64,000 nt of DNA from an uncultured Bacteroidales bacterium (GTDB lineage Bacteria > Bacteroidota > Bacteroidia > Bacteroidales > F082). Positions 25,603 to 34,437 of the stretch are shown here, piece by piece. The notes beneath the pieces are model-generated. The model was not told where the DNA came from, made no database searches, and worked only from the letters and a program-made list of their open reading frames with translations. Location: the NCBI GenBank assembly GCA_905234645.1, contig CAJOIS010000008.1, positions 1-64,000 of the forward strand, given 5' to 3'. Each line of letters starts with the position of its first letter. Positions within the stretch are counted from its first letter, which is position 1. Made by a program: the position numbers and the translations under genes.

Positions 25603-28600
25603 TTATTGCGCTTGCAAATAATCCAAGTCGCCCAACATCCTGGTGATGACACTTCGGAAGTCGGCCTTAAAGCCTTCGTTTTGTTGATATTCCTTGTACA
25701 ACGAGTTGTCGCCTTTGCGTTTCTTTCTCATGATCTTGTCGATGATGGTTATCATAAGATCATCAACGGCCTGCTGGTCGGGATTGCCCACCACCAAGGT
25801 CTGGTAATCCTCATCGGCGGCTACAGCTTGTGCGACGCTGACCAATTTCATCTTCTGGTCGTCGGGGGTGGCCTCCCAGCCGTTGAACCAACGGTTGTTG
25901 AACTCTTGAAGGATCACGTCCAAGGGGTCTTTGACTTCCTCCTCCGAGCCTGCGTTGACCATCGTTGGCTTCAGTGGGTCGATAGTGGTCTCACCGGCAT
26001 CCAAGGTGATGGCCTCGTTCAAGGCGGTGCGGCGCAGTCCGTAGGTGTTCAGATCCACCGAATCCAACAAGTCTTTCAAGTTGTCGATGTCAGGGCCTGC
26101 GATGTGTAGGCCCGGAATGAGATAACGCAAGAACCAGAAGAGCTTTTCCCAGTCCTTCATCTCGAAAGGCATGATGGCTGCCACCCTAGAATAGATCTTC
26201 ACAAACTGCTTGCACTTCATCTTGAAATCAGCCTTGCCGTTTTCGGGCCAATCGATCTCAAAGTTGAAACGGTCGGCGGCAGCATCAATGATGGGTGCCC
26301 ATTGGTCGGCAGTGGCGCCATGGATGTACAAACCGATGAATGCGTCAACCTCATCCATGTCGAATACGCCAAACGAGAGCAAAGTGTTCTTCAACTCATG
26401 CAGGATATTGACATCCGTGGCTTCCGACAAAGTCGTGGAGGTGTAGAACGGGTCAAAGGCTTCCTTGATGTCGTCTTGGGTGTTGTAGAAGTCAAGGATA
26501 AACAGGTCTTCACTCAACTTGCCCAAGTCGGGAGCGGAACGGTTGAGACGCGAAAGGGCCTGCACGGCCAACACGCCAGCCAAAGGCTTGTCGACATACA
26601 TGGCGCAGAGCTTGGGTTGGTCGAAGCCGGTCAGGTATTTGTTGGCCACCACCAAAATGCGGTAATCATCAGAGTCGAATTTCTCGGCCGTCTGACTATC
26701 GGGGAAGCCATTCATGCCCGCTTCGGTATAGTCAGACCAAGCAGTCCCGCTATCTTCGGCGGCGATTGAGCCATACAGGTTCTCCGTGATGGGATAGATA
26801 GAGGCCTCTTGATGCTGAAGGCGTTTCTCTCCACTGAAGGCAATCAGAATCTTGTAGGGCAGCTCTTTGTCCGCCACAATCCGATTCAATGCCTGATAAT
26901 ACTTGATGGCGCATTCAATGTCCTTGGTCACCACCATGGCCTTGGCCTTGCCTTTCAGCTTGTGGCTGCGGAACACCTTGGCGTCGAAATGGGTCAGCAT
27001 CACGTCGGCCTTGGCCGCTATGGTCTTCGGGTCGCGTTCCACGGCCCCACGCAACTTCTTCTGCGCCCGCTCGTTGTTGTATTCCGGATTGTCTTCGATG
27101 CTCTTGGTGAGTTCGTAATAGCTACGATAGGTGGTGTAGTTGGTCAGCACGTCGAGGATGAAGCCTTCCTCGATGGCTTGTTTCATGCTGTAGAGATGGT
27201 AAGGATGGAACTTGCCTTCGGCATCCTCGCTGCCAAAACGCTCCAATGTCTCCCTCTTCGGCGTGGCCGTGAAGGCGAAATAGGAGCAGTTGGTGCTCAT
27301 CTTGCGGTCTTTCATCAGTTTCTCCAGCAAGGCGTCGGTGTCGCTGCCGTCGGTGTCGGCATCTTTTTGCACCGTGGCGTTGAGCTTGTCGGCGGCGATG
27401 CCGCTCTGCGAGCTATGCGCCTCGTCGATGATGACGGCAAAGTTATGGTCGCTCACGTCGCTGATAGCGTCGCAGATAAAGGGAAACTTCTGTATCGTGG
27501 TGATGATGATACGTTTGTTGTTCTCAATGGCTTCCTTCAAATCCTTCGAGGTGTCGGCATGGGCCACGATTTTGGCGCTTTGCCCGAACATCTTGATGTT
27601 GTCGGAGATCTGCTTGTCGAGCAGGCGGCGGTCGGTGACCACGATGACGGAGTTGAACAAAGGCGCATCCACGGCTTTGGCTCTCACTGCCTCCATTGTA
27701 TTAGGGCAAGTCTTGATGAGTTTGTAGGCCAGCCAAGTGAGCGAGTTGGACTTGCCCGAACCGGCAGAATGCTCGATGAGGTAGGTCTTCCCCACTCCCA
27801 TTTCCGCCACATCGTTGACCAACTTGCTTACCACATCCAGTTGATGGTAGCGCGGAAAGATCAGCTTCTTGGCGTTCTTCATGATGTGCGGCACCTTCTT
27901 CTGGGTCTTGGCCTCGTCGTAGTCGAAGCAGACGTAGTTCATGATGATGTCGGCCACGGTGTCCTTTTGCAGGATTTGTTCCCACATATACGAGGTCTTG
28001 TAGCTACCTTCGGCGTTCATGGGATTGCCTGCGCCCTGGCCGTTGGGCAGACCCTTGTTGAAAGGCATGAAATAGGTCTTGTCGAGGTTGAGACGTGTGG
28101 TGAAAAACACCTCGTCCTTGTCCATGGTGAAATGGGCGAGGCAACGGCCGAAGTTGAGCAAGGTCTCTTTGGGGTTGCGTTCCGTGGACTTGTATTGCTT
28201 TTGCCCGTCGTATTTGGCGGTTTGGTGTGTCCAAGGGTTCTTAAGCTCGAAGGTGAAGATAGGCAAACCGTTGACGAACAGTACCATGTCGATTTCCAGA
28301 CCTGGGTTGGCGACCGAGAACGTCTGCTGGCGGGTGAGCGAGAACTGGTTTTGGGCATATTTCAGCTTTGAGGTCTCGCTGTCGGCAGCCGAGGGTTTGG
28401 GGTAGAACAGCGAAAGATGGATGTTGTCCACATCCACGCCTTCGCGCAGCACCTTGATGATGCCGAAGGTCTCGATGTCCTTCGAGATGCGCTTAGGCAG
28501 TTCGGTTTTCAGGTCCTTGCCTTTGTATTCTTTCAGCACATCGTTTTGTGTGCTCTCAAGAAAAGCCCACAGCCGCCGCAGGTCGATGGCCAGTTTCTTG

Positions 28601-28779
28601 TCCATGTCCTTGGGCAGGCCCCAATAGTATTGTTGCGCGTTGGGCGACTGGGCTTCCACGTCGTTCTGCCCGCTCGCCGTGCGTTCCTCGTGGGTGCTGC
28701 CCACTAGGGCTTTCTCTATCAGTGCCTCGAAGGCTTGTTCGTTGGTTTTGGATAAGTTCATCATTAGCTTCAAATTCAT
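25603..28779 (-). CDS. hsdR: Type I restriction enzyme R subunit HsdR
   Basis: 1058 aa from ATG at 28779, chosen because it overlaps the upstream stop by ATGA; an earlier in-frame TTG is less likely. The N-terminal nuclease site is D164, E178 and K180 (EIDMVLFVNG...FTFELKN). Walker A is HSAGSGKSNSL (339-344), the DEAH box VIIDEAHSSQ (452-455), and FTATPK follows, completing a superfamily-2 translocase. It cleaves unmethylated DNA after ATP-driven translocation, together with HsdM2S. It is the last gene of the seven-gene operon and keeps the GC of the core genome, unlike the four genes just upstream. The gene appears intact. Confidence 0.95.
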   Translation of the reverse strand: MNLKLMMNLSKTNEQAFEALIEKALVGSTHEERTASGQNDVEAQSPNAQQYYWGLPKDMDKKLAIDLRRLWAFLESTQNDVLKEYKGKDLKTELPKRISKDIETFGIIKVLREGVDVDNIHLSLFYPKPSAADSETSKLKYAQNQFSLTRQQTFSVANPGLEIDMVLFVNGLPIFTFELKNPWTHQTAKYDGQKQYKSTERNPKETLLNFGRCLAHFTMDKDEVFFTTRLNLDKTYFMPFNKGLPNGQGAGNPMNAEGSYKTSYMWEQILQKDTVADIIMNYVCFDYDEAKTQKKVPHIMKNAKKLIFPRYHQLDVVSKLVNDVAEMGVGKTYLIEHSAGSGKSNSLTWLAYKLIKTCPNTMEAVRAKAVDAPLFNSVIVVTDRRLLDKQISDNIKMFGQSAKIVAHADTSKDLKEAIENNKRIIITTIQKFPFICDAISDVSDHNFAVIIDEAHSSQSGIAADKLNATVQKDADTDGSDTDALLEKLMKDRKMSTNCSYFAFTATPKRETLERFGSEDAEGKFHPYHLYSMKQAIEEGFILDVLTNYTTYRSYYELTKSIEDNPEYNNERAQKKLRGAVERDPKTIAAKADVMLTHFDAKVFRSHKLKGKAKAMVVTKDIECAIKYYQALNRIVADKELPYKILIAFSGEKRLQHQEASIYPITENLYGSIAAEDSGTAWSDYTEAGMNGFPDSQTAEKFDSDDYRILVVANKYLTGFDQPKLCAMYVDKPLAGVLAVQALSRLNRSAPDLGKLSEDLFILDFYNTQDDIKEAFDPFYTSTTLSEATDVNILHELKNTLLSFGVFDMDEVDAFIGLYIHGATADQWAPIIDAAADRFNFEIDWPENGKADFKMKCKQFVKIYSRVAAIMPFEMKDWEKLFWFLRYLIPGLHIAGPDIDNLKDLLDSVDLNTYGLRRTALNEAITLDAGETTIDPLKPTMVNAGSEEEVKDPLDVILQEFNNRWFNGWEATPDDQKMKLVSVAQAVAADEDYQTLVVGNPDQQAVDDLMITIIDKIMRKKRKGDNSLYKEYQQNEGFKADFRSVITRMLGDLDYLQAQ

Positions 28780-29360
28780 CTGCAATAAGCAACAGGACGA
28801 AATTCAGAATGGCATTTGTGAAGATTCACGGCCTCCAAATCAAAGTTTTCCACTTCATTGTCCTTGGTCATTCTCTTATTACTTCTCTCTTCTTTGATGA
28901 TAATTCTACGAAACTGAACTTTATTCGAATCAAAATCTGGAAGTCCATTTTCCTCTCTTATACGCTCCGCCGATTGCAAAATGAAATCAAAAAAAGTACA
29001 TGATGCCTCTATTTGTTTATCTGCACCATCAGTATCACCACGCTTCATTTCTAGAAAGAACACAAACAATCCTTTAATGTGCTGTACTAGCAATATATAG
29101 TCACAAAAACGGTTTAATCCTTCTGGTGCCTTAGGCTCAACACTTCTCTGATTGAAAAAAGGGAAGAGATTATTCACATTTTTGTCCGCGGTATTGAAAC
29201 AATAAAGTTTCATATCCAAAATAGACCGAGTATCATTTTTAATGTCCACCCGTTGCTCTTCATGTAACAAATCGAAAGGCTCAACCATTGTCAATGCGTC
29301 ATCCCCTTTTTGCAAGAAGTCTGAGTTAAGAATCCACTCAAAATAATCTATGTATTGCAT
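28776..29360 (-). CDS. Small protein with PD-(D/E)XK-like core, partner of AAA15 ATPase
   Basis: 194 aa, not recognised as a named family. It contains a candidate nuclease core: D87 in FCDYILLV, then E104 and K106 in LFVFFLEMKRGDT, followed by a helix with Q116 (DKQIEAS). This order (D, E-x-K, then Q in a helix) matches restriction-endonuclease-like folds. The C-terminal part (VQFRRIIIKEER) is basic. It starts 3 bp after the ATPase stop and overlaps the hsdR start by 4 bp, so ATPase, this protein and HsdR are co-translated. The likely role is the effector of the ATPase. The nuclease assignment is inference from motif order and needs a fold prediction. Confidence 0.6.
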   Translation of the reverse strand: MQYIDYFEWILNSDFLQKGDDALTMVEPFDLLHEEQRVDIKNDTRSILDMKLYCFNTADKNVNNLFPFFNQRSVEPKAPEGLNRFCDYILLVQHIKGLFVFFLEMKRGDTDGADKQIEASCTFFDFILQSAERIREENGLPDFDSNKVQFRRIIIKEERSNKRMTKDNEVENFDLEAVNLHKCHSEFRPVAYCR

Positions 29361-29363
29361 AAC

Positions 29364-30632
29364 TCAGTTATTTGGGTGGTCGTACTTCAAAACTTCATAG
29401 AAGGTGTTCGTCACATCGTTTTGGCTATTGATGGCCTCGTCAATGGAAGGCATGTTGAATCCATACCTATCCACTTCAAGCGGTTCCACTTTCACTTTGC
29501 CATTTTCGCTCTTTTGGAACAGATAAGGAGCAAACTTGTCTTGTGACAAACAAAGGCTTTCATCATACCCCTTGTTTGTAAAAATCTTGTCACCAGCCTT
29601 GTTCAACCCATCAGCCATAATCATATTGTTGATTTCACGAATGATATAGTCACTATGGGTGCTGATAACCAAACGCAGACCCGCATTAATCATCTTGACG
29701 AAAACTTTGGCCAAAAGAATCTGATTCTTCGGATGAAGATTCAGTTCGGGCTCATCTACAAACAAGAGGTTGAATTGTCCTGCTGAATAGCGCAAATAAA
29801 ACACCAGCGGTGCTAGTGTTTTGATTGCTGACGAGGACTCATTGAAGCCGAGCTCGGTATCTTCTGAAACATGGTATGAAATCTCGCCTTCATCCGAAAC
29901 AGTTAGATTGCCATGCAAAATCATCCGTTCAATCTCAGCAGCAAAAGCACCATCGTCAAAGGTAATTCTATTTTTACTCGTCAAATCGGCTGCATCTGCC
30001 AATCCATCTGCAATAGGTCTAGGATATCGAACATTAAGCCGCTCTTCAGGATTTCTAAGTCTTCCCACTGACAATTCCTTGCTGAAAGTATAGATGCCGC
30101 TACGTTCAGCAGTAAACATTTTGGCAAGAATTATACCATCAAAATACAAAGCTGTTATCAAGAAAGATTGCATAACCTGCAGTTCACTTCCACCTACCCC
30201 TCGCAATTCAATATGATAATTCAAAGAATTTGATTTTTTTACAACCTCATCGGACCATAATGACACAGCCCTTTTCAACAATTCCTCTCTCCATTCTTCT
30301 TTTGTAGTAACAATTTCACATTTGAACGAATCTTTCTGGATATTCAAATTCATATACGATAGAATATCATTCTGTCGATTCTTAAGAAATGTATCTAATG
30401 AATCATATAATTCATCAGCATTCAATTCCCCCTCAATATTATTTTCAAATCTTTGTAATACATGCAACCCTAGTGAATCAATATATACAGAAATCATGGA
30501 AATCAAGGTGTAAAGATAAGTCGCCGCATAGGTTTTCCCCGTTCCATTGTCGCCAGCAAAAAGGATAAATGGTTTCGACATATCAATTACCATCGAATCA
30601 ATAGGGCCGAGATTTGAGATTTTCAATTTCAT
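29364..30632 (-). CDS. AAA15/ABC-type ATPase in the type I R-M operon
   Basis: 422 aa. Walker A is GDNGTGKT (27-34); FNESSSAI (263-270) is at the signature position; Walker B is LLFVDEPELNLHP (289-301); the switch histidine is H326 in VISTHSD. This is the SMC/RecF-like, AAA15 type of ATPase with an inserted helical region at 60-250. No TOPRIM domain is attached, so it is not a classical OLD nuclease. Such ATPases act as sensors that release a nuclease (for example in PARIS and Septu systems, and RloA in Campylobacter type I loci). Here the adjacent 194-aa protein is the natural effector candidate. A promoter-like box at 30661-30668 suggests independent expression. Confidence 0.85.
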   Translation of the reverse strand: MKLKISNLGPIDSMVIDMSKPFILFAGDNGTGKTYAATYLYTLISMISVYIDSLGLHVLQRFENNIEGELNADELYDSLDTFLKNRQNDILSYMNLNIQKDSFKCEIVTTKEEWREELLKRAVSLWSDEVVKKSNSLNYHIELRGVGGSELQVMQSFLITALYFDGIILAKMFTAERSGIYTFSKELSVGRLRNPEERLNVRYPRPIADGLADAADLTSKNRITFDDGAFAAEIERMILHGNLTVSDEGEISYHVSEDTELGFNESSSAIKTLAPLVFYLRYSAGQFNLLFVDEPELNLHPKNQILLAKVFVKMINAGLRLVISTHSDYIIREINNMIMADGLNKAGDKIFTNKGYDESLCLSQDKFAPYLFQKSENGKVKVEPLEVDRYGFNMPSIDEAINSQNDVTNTFYEVLKYDHPNN

Positions 30633-30660
30633 AACTATTCAGTTTTATCACTCGAATTTG

Positions 30661-30668
30661 CAAAAATA
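30661..30668 (-). promoter_or_regulatory. Internal -7 box (TATTTTTG) before the ATPase gene
   Basis: Minus-strand TATTTTTG, 29 bp before the ATPase start, in the only sizeable gap (80 bp) of the defence operon. It would allow ATPase, 194-aa protein and HsdR to be made separately from the upstream genes. Confidence 0.5.
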
Positions 30669-30712
30669 GTATTTTTTCATTTACTACGCTCTAGCATTGT
30701 ATTTTATCACAA

Positions 30713-33700
30713 CTAATACTCTAAATCATCAATACGTGATTCATTGTCCATCTGCACCGCCATTCTTCTATTCTCATTAATCAAATCTTCAAATATTCTG
30801 GTCATTCTTGGATATAACAGTTTCGTCTTTTCTTTATACTTCTCTAACTCTGATACCATAGCACGTTCTTGATTTCCTCCTCCCCCACAAAAATGCATTC
30901 CTCGGCTATTTAATCTAATTCTAATATGTAGGTCAACTTTATCACTACCCAATCGTTCAACTATCTCGCATAATGCTTTGGGCGGATAATTATCATCCCT
31001 TGGAATGTCGCCCAAAATACTGCCAACCACAGAATCAATAACCTTTAGCCTTTTCCTTTCTTTTGCCAACTTATACAATTGGTCAATGTATTGATTCATA
31101 AATTGTTCATTCAGTGTCCCCTTGTCATCTATAAATGAAACCAGATTTCGACCAAACAACATAATATGAATAGCGCACTCACCTAATGTTTTTCTGTTTG
31201 TAGCAGCAACGCCTTCCAATTGCTCCACTATTCCATCATCAGGAACATAAGCCAACTCCACAAGCTGTATCATCAATTCGGGATTACGTGACAATTCTTT
31301 TACAAATCGTGTATTGGACATATTCATCCGCTCATGTTCCAAAACCCTATACAAAAGAAACTCGACATACACCAAAATCCTTATTACTTCCGGGTCTTCT
31401 GATTTGTCCAAATCTTTCAAAAATGACACAATATAATGTGTGTCTAATTGAGACTTTGCCGATGCACTTTTCATAAGATAAGAATAGAGTATTTTAACAA
31501 TCTCTAAATCATCCATTTGAAGCGATTCGCGAGAAAAGTACATGGTAGTCAGTGCCTGTGAAAATCTGTTTGCCTTCATCAATTCACGAACAACGTTGTC
31601 AACATCATCTTTAACTAAGCCAACATTAACAGATTCCCAATAGAGGCGTTTGGTTTCTTCACCACGATCTGCTGCGATTTTTGCCAATCCTTCAACATAT
31701 CTTGGCGCATATAAAACTATTGTCAAATCAGCATTCTTTGCAATAATCTGTGCCGCCAATTCTTGGTATTTTGCTATGTCATTATAGCATAAAACATTCA
31801 GGAAGGACCTCGTAAAACTCTCGCTTAATTCATCAGCCTGATATTTTTGACAAACCTCATCTAAAAGGCTGTCACCAAAAACTGAAACAAGGCTTTCCGA
31901 AACACGTTCAGGACATTTCACGATTTTGAGGAGTTCCCAAATGCTGTCACGCCCCATCGAATCAATTATTTCCACAACCACCTTAATACGAGCTTCTCTC
32001 AATCTTTGAACTTCTTTGTCATAATCCCAATCACCTTCAAGAGGCAATTGCACATAAAAATCCTCAAACAGCCATGCGTTTTTATGCATAATGTCTTTTG
32101 GTCCTATCTCGTCAAGCAAGGCTTGATAAGGTTTCAATTCCATTTCGCTTAACGACCAATCAGTATCAGGATATGACAAATGATGGTTGATGTCTTTCCT
32201 CAACACATCCACAACGACTTGAACGTCATCTGACCCCGCCAAATGCTCACGTACCGTTCCCAATATCAACATTCTAACATCACCCATACTCACTTGAGTA
32301 GATAATGTTATTAAATCCTTGATTGCTTCGGTCGAATAGTCACAACGCTGTAACATAAGTGCCACTACATTTTTCAATTGTTCAAGGGACATTCGATCGA
32401 CGTTTTTTGATGAGTTTAACTCGCCAAACAATCTCCATCTATAATGATGATTTGTATCTAACACACATCCAGATAAAGATTCACATATCTTCTTACAAAT
32501 CTCATAAACAATGCTTTGATATTTTGACGCGTATGCATTCAGAATTGTCATTCGTTCTTTATACGAGGCATAAGTCTGTGGCATAAATACACGAAAGATG
32601 TTATACAAGGAATTAACTGGTTTGTTATCGAAATTGCTTTCATTCTTATACTCCGAATACTGAAATAGAAGATTTGTAACACGGTTAAGATAATCCACAT
32701 CCCAAGCAAGCATCTCAAGTGAAAGCAGGACTTCCGTATACGAAATCTCCCATCCAAATAATGAATGCTCTGGCTGTCGAGGAGTAAAAACCACATCAAG
32801 AATGTCCTTAGGCAATTGTTCCAAAAAACTAAGGAATTCTTTTGGAGAAGCCTCTGCCAATTCAGTCAAATAATGCTTATTCGACAAGAACCTTGACAAA
32901 TTCCAACCTTTTAACAATTCTTTTACTGTTTCATCAACCCCAAATGTAAGTTTTTTGTCGTTAGAATCATCAACTATTGACAACAAACAAAGGCTTTGAT
33001 AAACACCCTCTTTAATGGTTTTGGAATACTTTTGTTCGAATTGCCTGAATTGAAAATCGCCAGTATTAGCTCTGTCAACGGCTTCTGGGTCATCATCTTG
33101 AATTAAACAATGACAAACATCCCTAAACTTGTCCAGAATTGATGTTGTCAACATGGCTTTGGCATATTCTATCGATTCAAAGGGTGAGCGAATACGCCAC
33201 ATATTTCCAATGTGAATCAAAGGCGTCTCTTCTTCCAATAATAACGCTTTTAGTTTTAATTCGTATTGGTCATAATCCATACCCGATAAAGCCGCCAATA
33301 CCGTTTTGTCTCCTTCTATGTTAGCTAACCATTTTCCAACAAGAAAAGCTGGGAGCAGTTCAGCAAGCGTGTTTGGATCAGCCCAGTTAGGTTTGTCTAA
33401 TTCTATCTTTTCCCTTCTTCTAAACACATTGATGTCGCGGGCCGTATCTTGTGCAATTACCCTTGCCTTTGCATCATCAATTCCAATCTTTACCAACGCT
33501 TTGACGAACCCCTCTTTTTCAATAATGGGCAAAGTAACAGCATCTTTTATCTGGTCAGCTGGCGTTGATGCGACAATAACAGAATGCCCACGATTTGTTG
33601 TATAATTAAGACTTTCTGTAACCGTAGTCAAAAGAGCAAGATTGTCATAATGCTCCACCAAGTCTTCGTATGCATTCTTTTCTGTTACAACAACAATTCT

Positions 33701-34414
33701 TGCCTTTAGCTTTTCCGCGTTTTCATTAGTCAAAATGCTGGCTATCGCAAATGCTACTCCTTCACTTTGAGTAAGCGCATTAAGAACCAGCGAACCAGCC
33801 ACCTTACAAGTATCCACAACTTGTTTACTAACATCTTCCCTTCCAGGCAAGATTATTTCATATGGCAAAGCCAGTTTCTTACCCTGTGCCCATCTGTTCC
33901 AATATGTTTCAGGAAGCATATAACCGCCTGATGGCAGAATTCTCAATTTCTCGGCTAACCACATTCCAACAGGTGGCCTATTCTCTATCCATCGCTCCAA
34001 TTCAACCGCAGTATAGACAATGACTTTCTTCCATCCATTTTGATGGTCTCGCATCCATTCATCAGCACCTTCCCATATTCTCGGAGTAACTAACACAAAC
34101 GTAGAGATACTTTTATCATAGCCCAAAGGATCATTTTCTCTAACGCCAAAATCATGATTGATTTTTCCTTGCTTATCCTTTGTCGCACCGCACTCCCATA
34201 ACGAAATGCCCTCTGGAACAACATCTATGCCTTCATTACATGACACAATGCCGTCCCATCCATGAACACTTACCGCATCCCCTGACGGGAACGACAACCT
34301 ATCAACACTTGTCACAGAAGTCTCAATCAATCGTCTAACAAGTTCTGGTAACAATTGTTGGCATTCTTTTGTATCTGCCCACTGCTTCAAATGTGTTGAA
34401 GTGATGAATTTCAT
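30713..34414 (-). CDS. Large defence-island protein with candidate N-terminal PD-(D/E)XK domain
   Basis: 1233 aa, AT-rich. The first 150 residues contain SVHGWDGIV (D54), ISLWECGATKD (E74, with lysines at 79, 81 and 84), and a later VTPRIW and VYTAVELERWIENRP block. I have seen this arrangement in large bacterial defence-type proteins, where a nuclease-like domain is joined to a long NTPase-like or helical region. Residues 190-330 look Rossmann-like (KARIVVVTE, GHSVIVAST), but no Walker A motif is visible. The remaining 850 residues are helical and repeat-like. It is probably a sensor with a fused nuclease. It follows apeA by 23 bp and is separated from the ATPase by a gap with its own promoter. 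The family name is uncertain. Confidence 0.6.
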   Translation of the reverse strand: MKFITSTHLKQWADTKECQQLLPELVRRLIETSVTSVDRLSFPSGDAVSVHGWDGIVSCNEGIDVVPEGISLWECGATKDKQGKINHDFGVRENDPLGYDKSISTFVLVTPRIWEGADEWMRDHQNGWKKVIVYTAVELERWIENRPPVGMWLAEKLRILPSGGYMLPETYWNRWAQGKKLALPYEIILPGREDVSKQVVDTCKVAGSLVLNALTQSEGVAFAIASILTNENAEKLKARIVVVTEKNAYEDLVEHYDNLALLTTVTESLNYTTNRGHSVIVASTPADQIKDAVTLPIIEKEGFVKALVKIGIDDAKARVIAQDTARDINVFRRREKIELDKPNWADPNTLAELLPAFLVGKWLANIEGDKTVLAALSGMDYDQYELKLKALLLEEETPLIHIGNMWRIRSPFESIEYAKAMLTTSILDKFRDVCHCLIQDDDPEAVDRANTGDFQFRQFEQKYSKTIKEGVYQSLCLLSIVDDSNDKKLTFGVDETVKELLKGWNLSRFLSNKHYLTELAEASPKEFLSFLEQLPKDILDVVFTPRQPEHSLFGWEISYTEVLLSLEMLAWDVDYLNRVTNLLFQYSEYKNESNFDNKPVNSLYNIFRVFMPQTYASYKERMTILNAYASKYQSIVYEICKKICESLSGCVLDTNHHYRWRLFGELNSSKNVDRMSLEQLKNVVALMLQRCDYSTEAIKDLITLSTQVSMGDVRMLILGTVREHLAGSDDVQVVVDVLRKDINHHLSYPDTDWSLSEMELKPYQALLDEIGPKDIMHKNAWLFEDFYVQLPLEGDWDYDKEVQRLREARIKVVVEIIDSMGRDSIWELLKIVKCPERVSESLVSVFGDSLLDEVCQKYQADELSESFTRSFLNVLCYNDIAKYQELAAQIIAKNADLTIVLYAPRYVEGLAKIAADRGEETKRLYWESVNVGLVKDDVDNVVRELMKANRFSQALTTMYFSRESLQMDDLEIVKILYSYLMKSASAKSQLDTHYIVSFLKDLDKSEDPEVIRILVYVEFLLYRVLEHERMNMSNTRFVKELSRNPELMIQLVELAYVPDDGIVEQLEGVAATNRKTLGECAIHIMLFGRNLVSFIDDKGTLNEQFMNQYIDQLYKLAKERKRLKVIDSVVGSILGDIPRDDNYPPKALCEIVERLGSDKVDLHIRIRLNSRGMHFCGGGGNQERAMVSELEKYKEKTKLLYPRMTRIFEDLINENRRMAVQMDNESRIDDLEY

Positions 34415-34437
34415 ATTCTTCCCTCCTTTTCTAACGA

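Noticed and set aside
25297-26109. Plus-strand frame across the clpB-hsdR spacer into hsdR
   Set aside because: It runs through tandem repeats and then antisense to hsdR, so it is not a gene.
26809-28371. Long open frame (about 520 codons) on the plus strand opposite hsdR
   Set aside because: It mirrors the hsdR coding strand, has no known motif and no promoter; hsdR has intact motifs.
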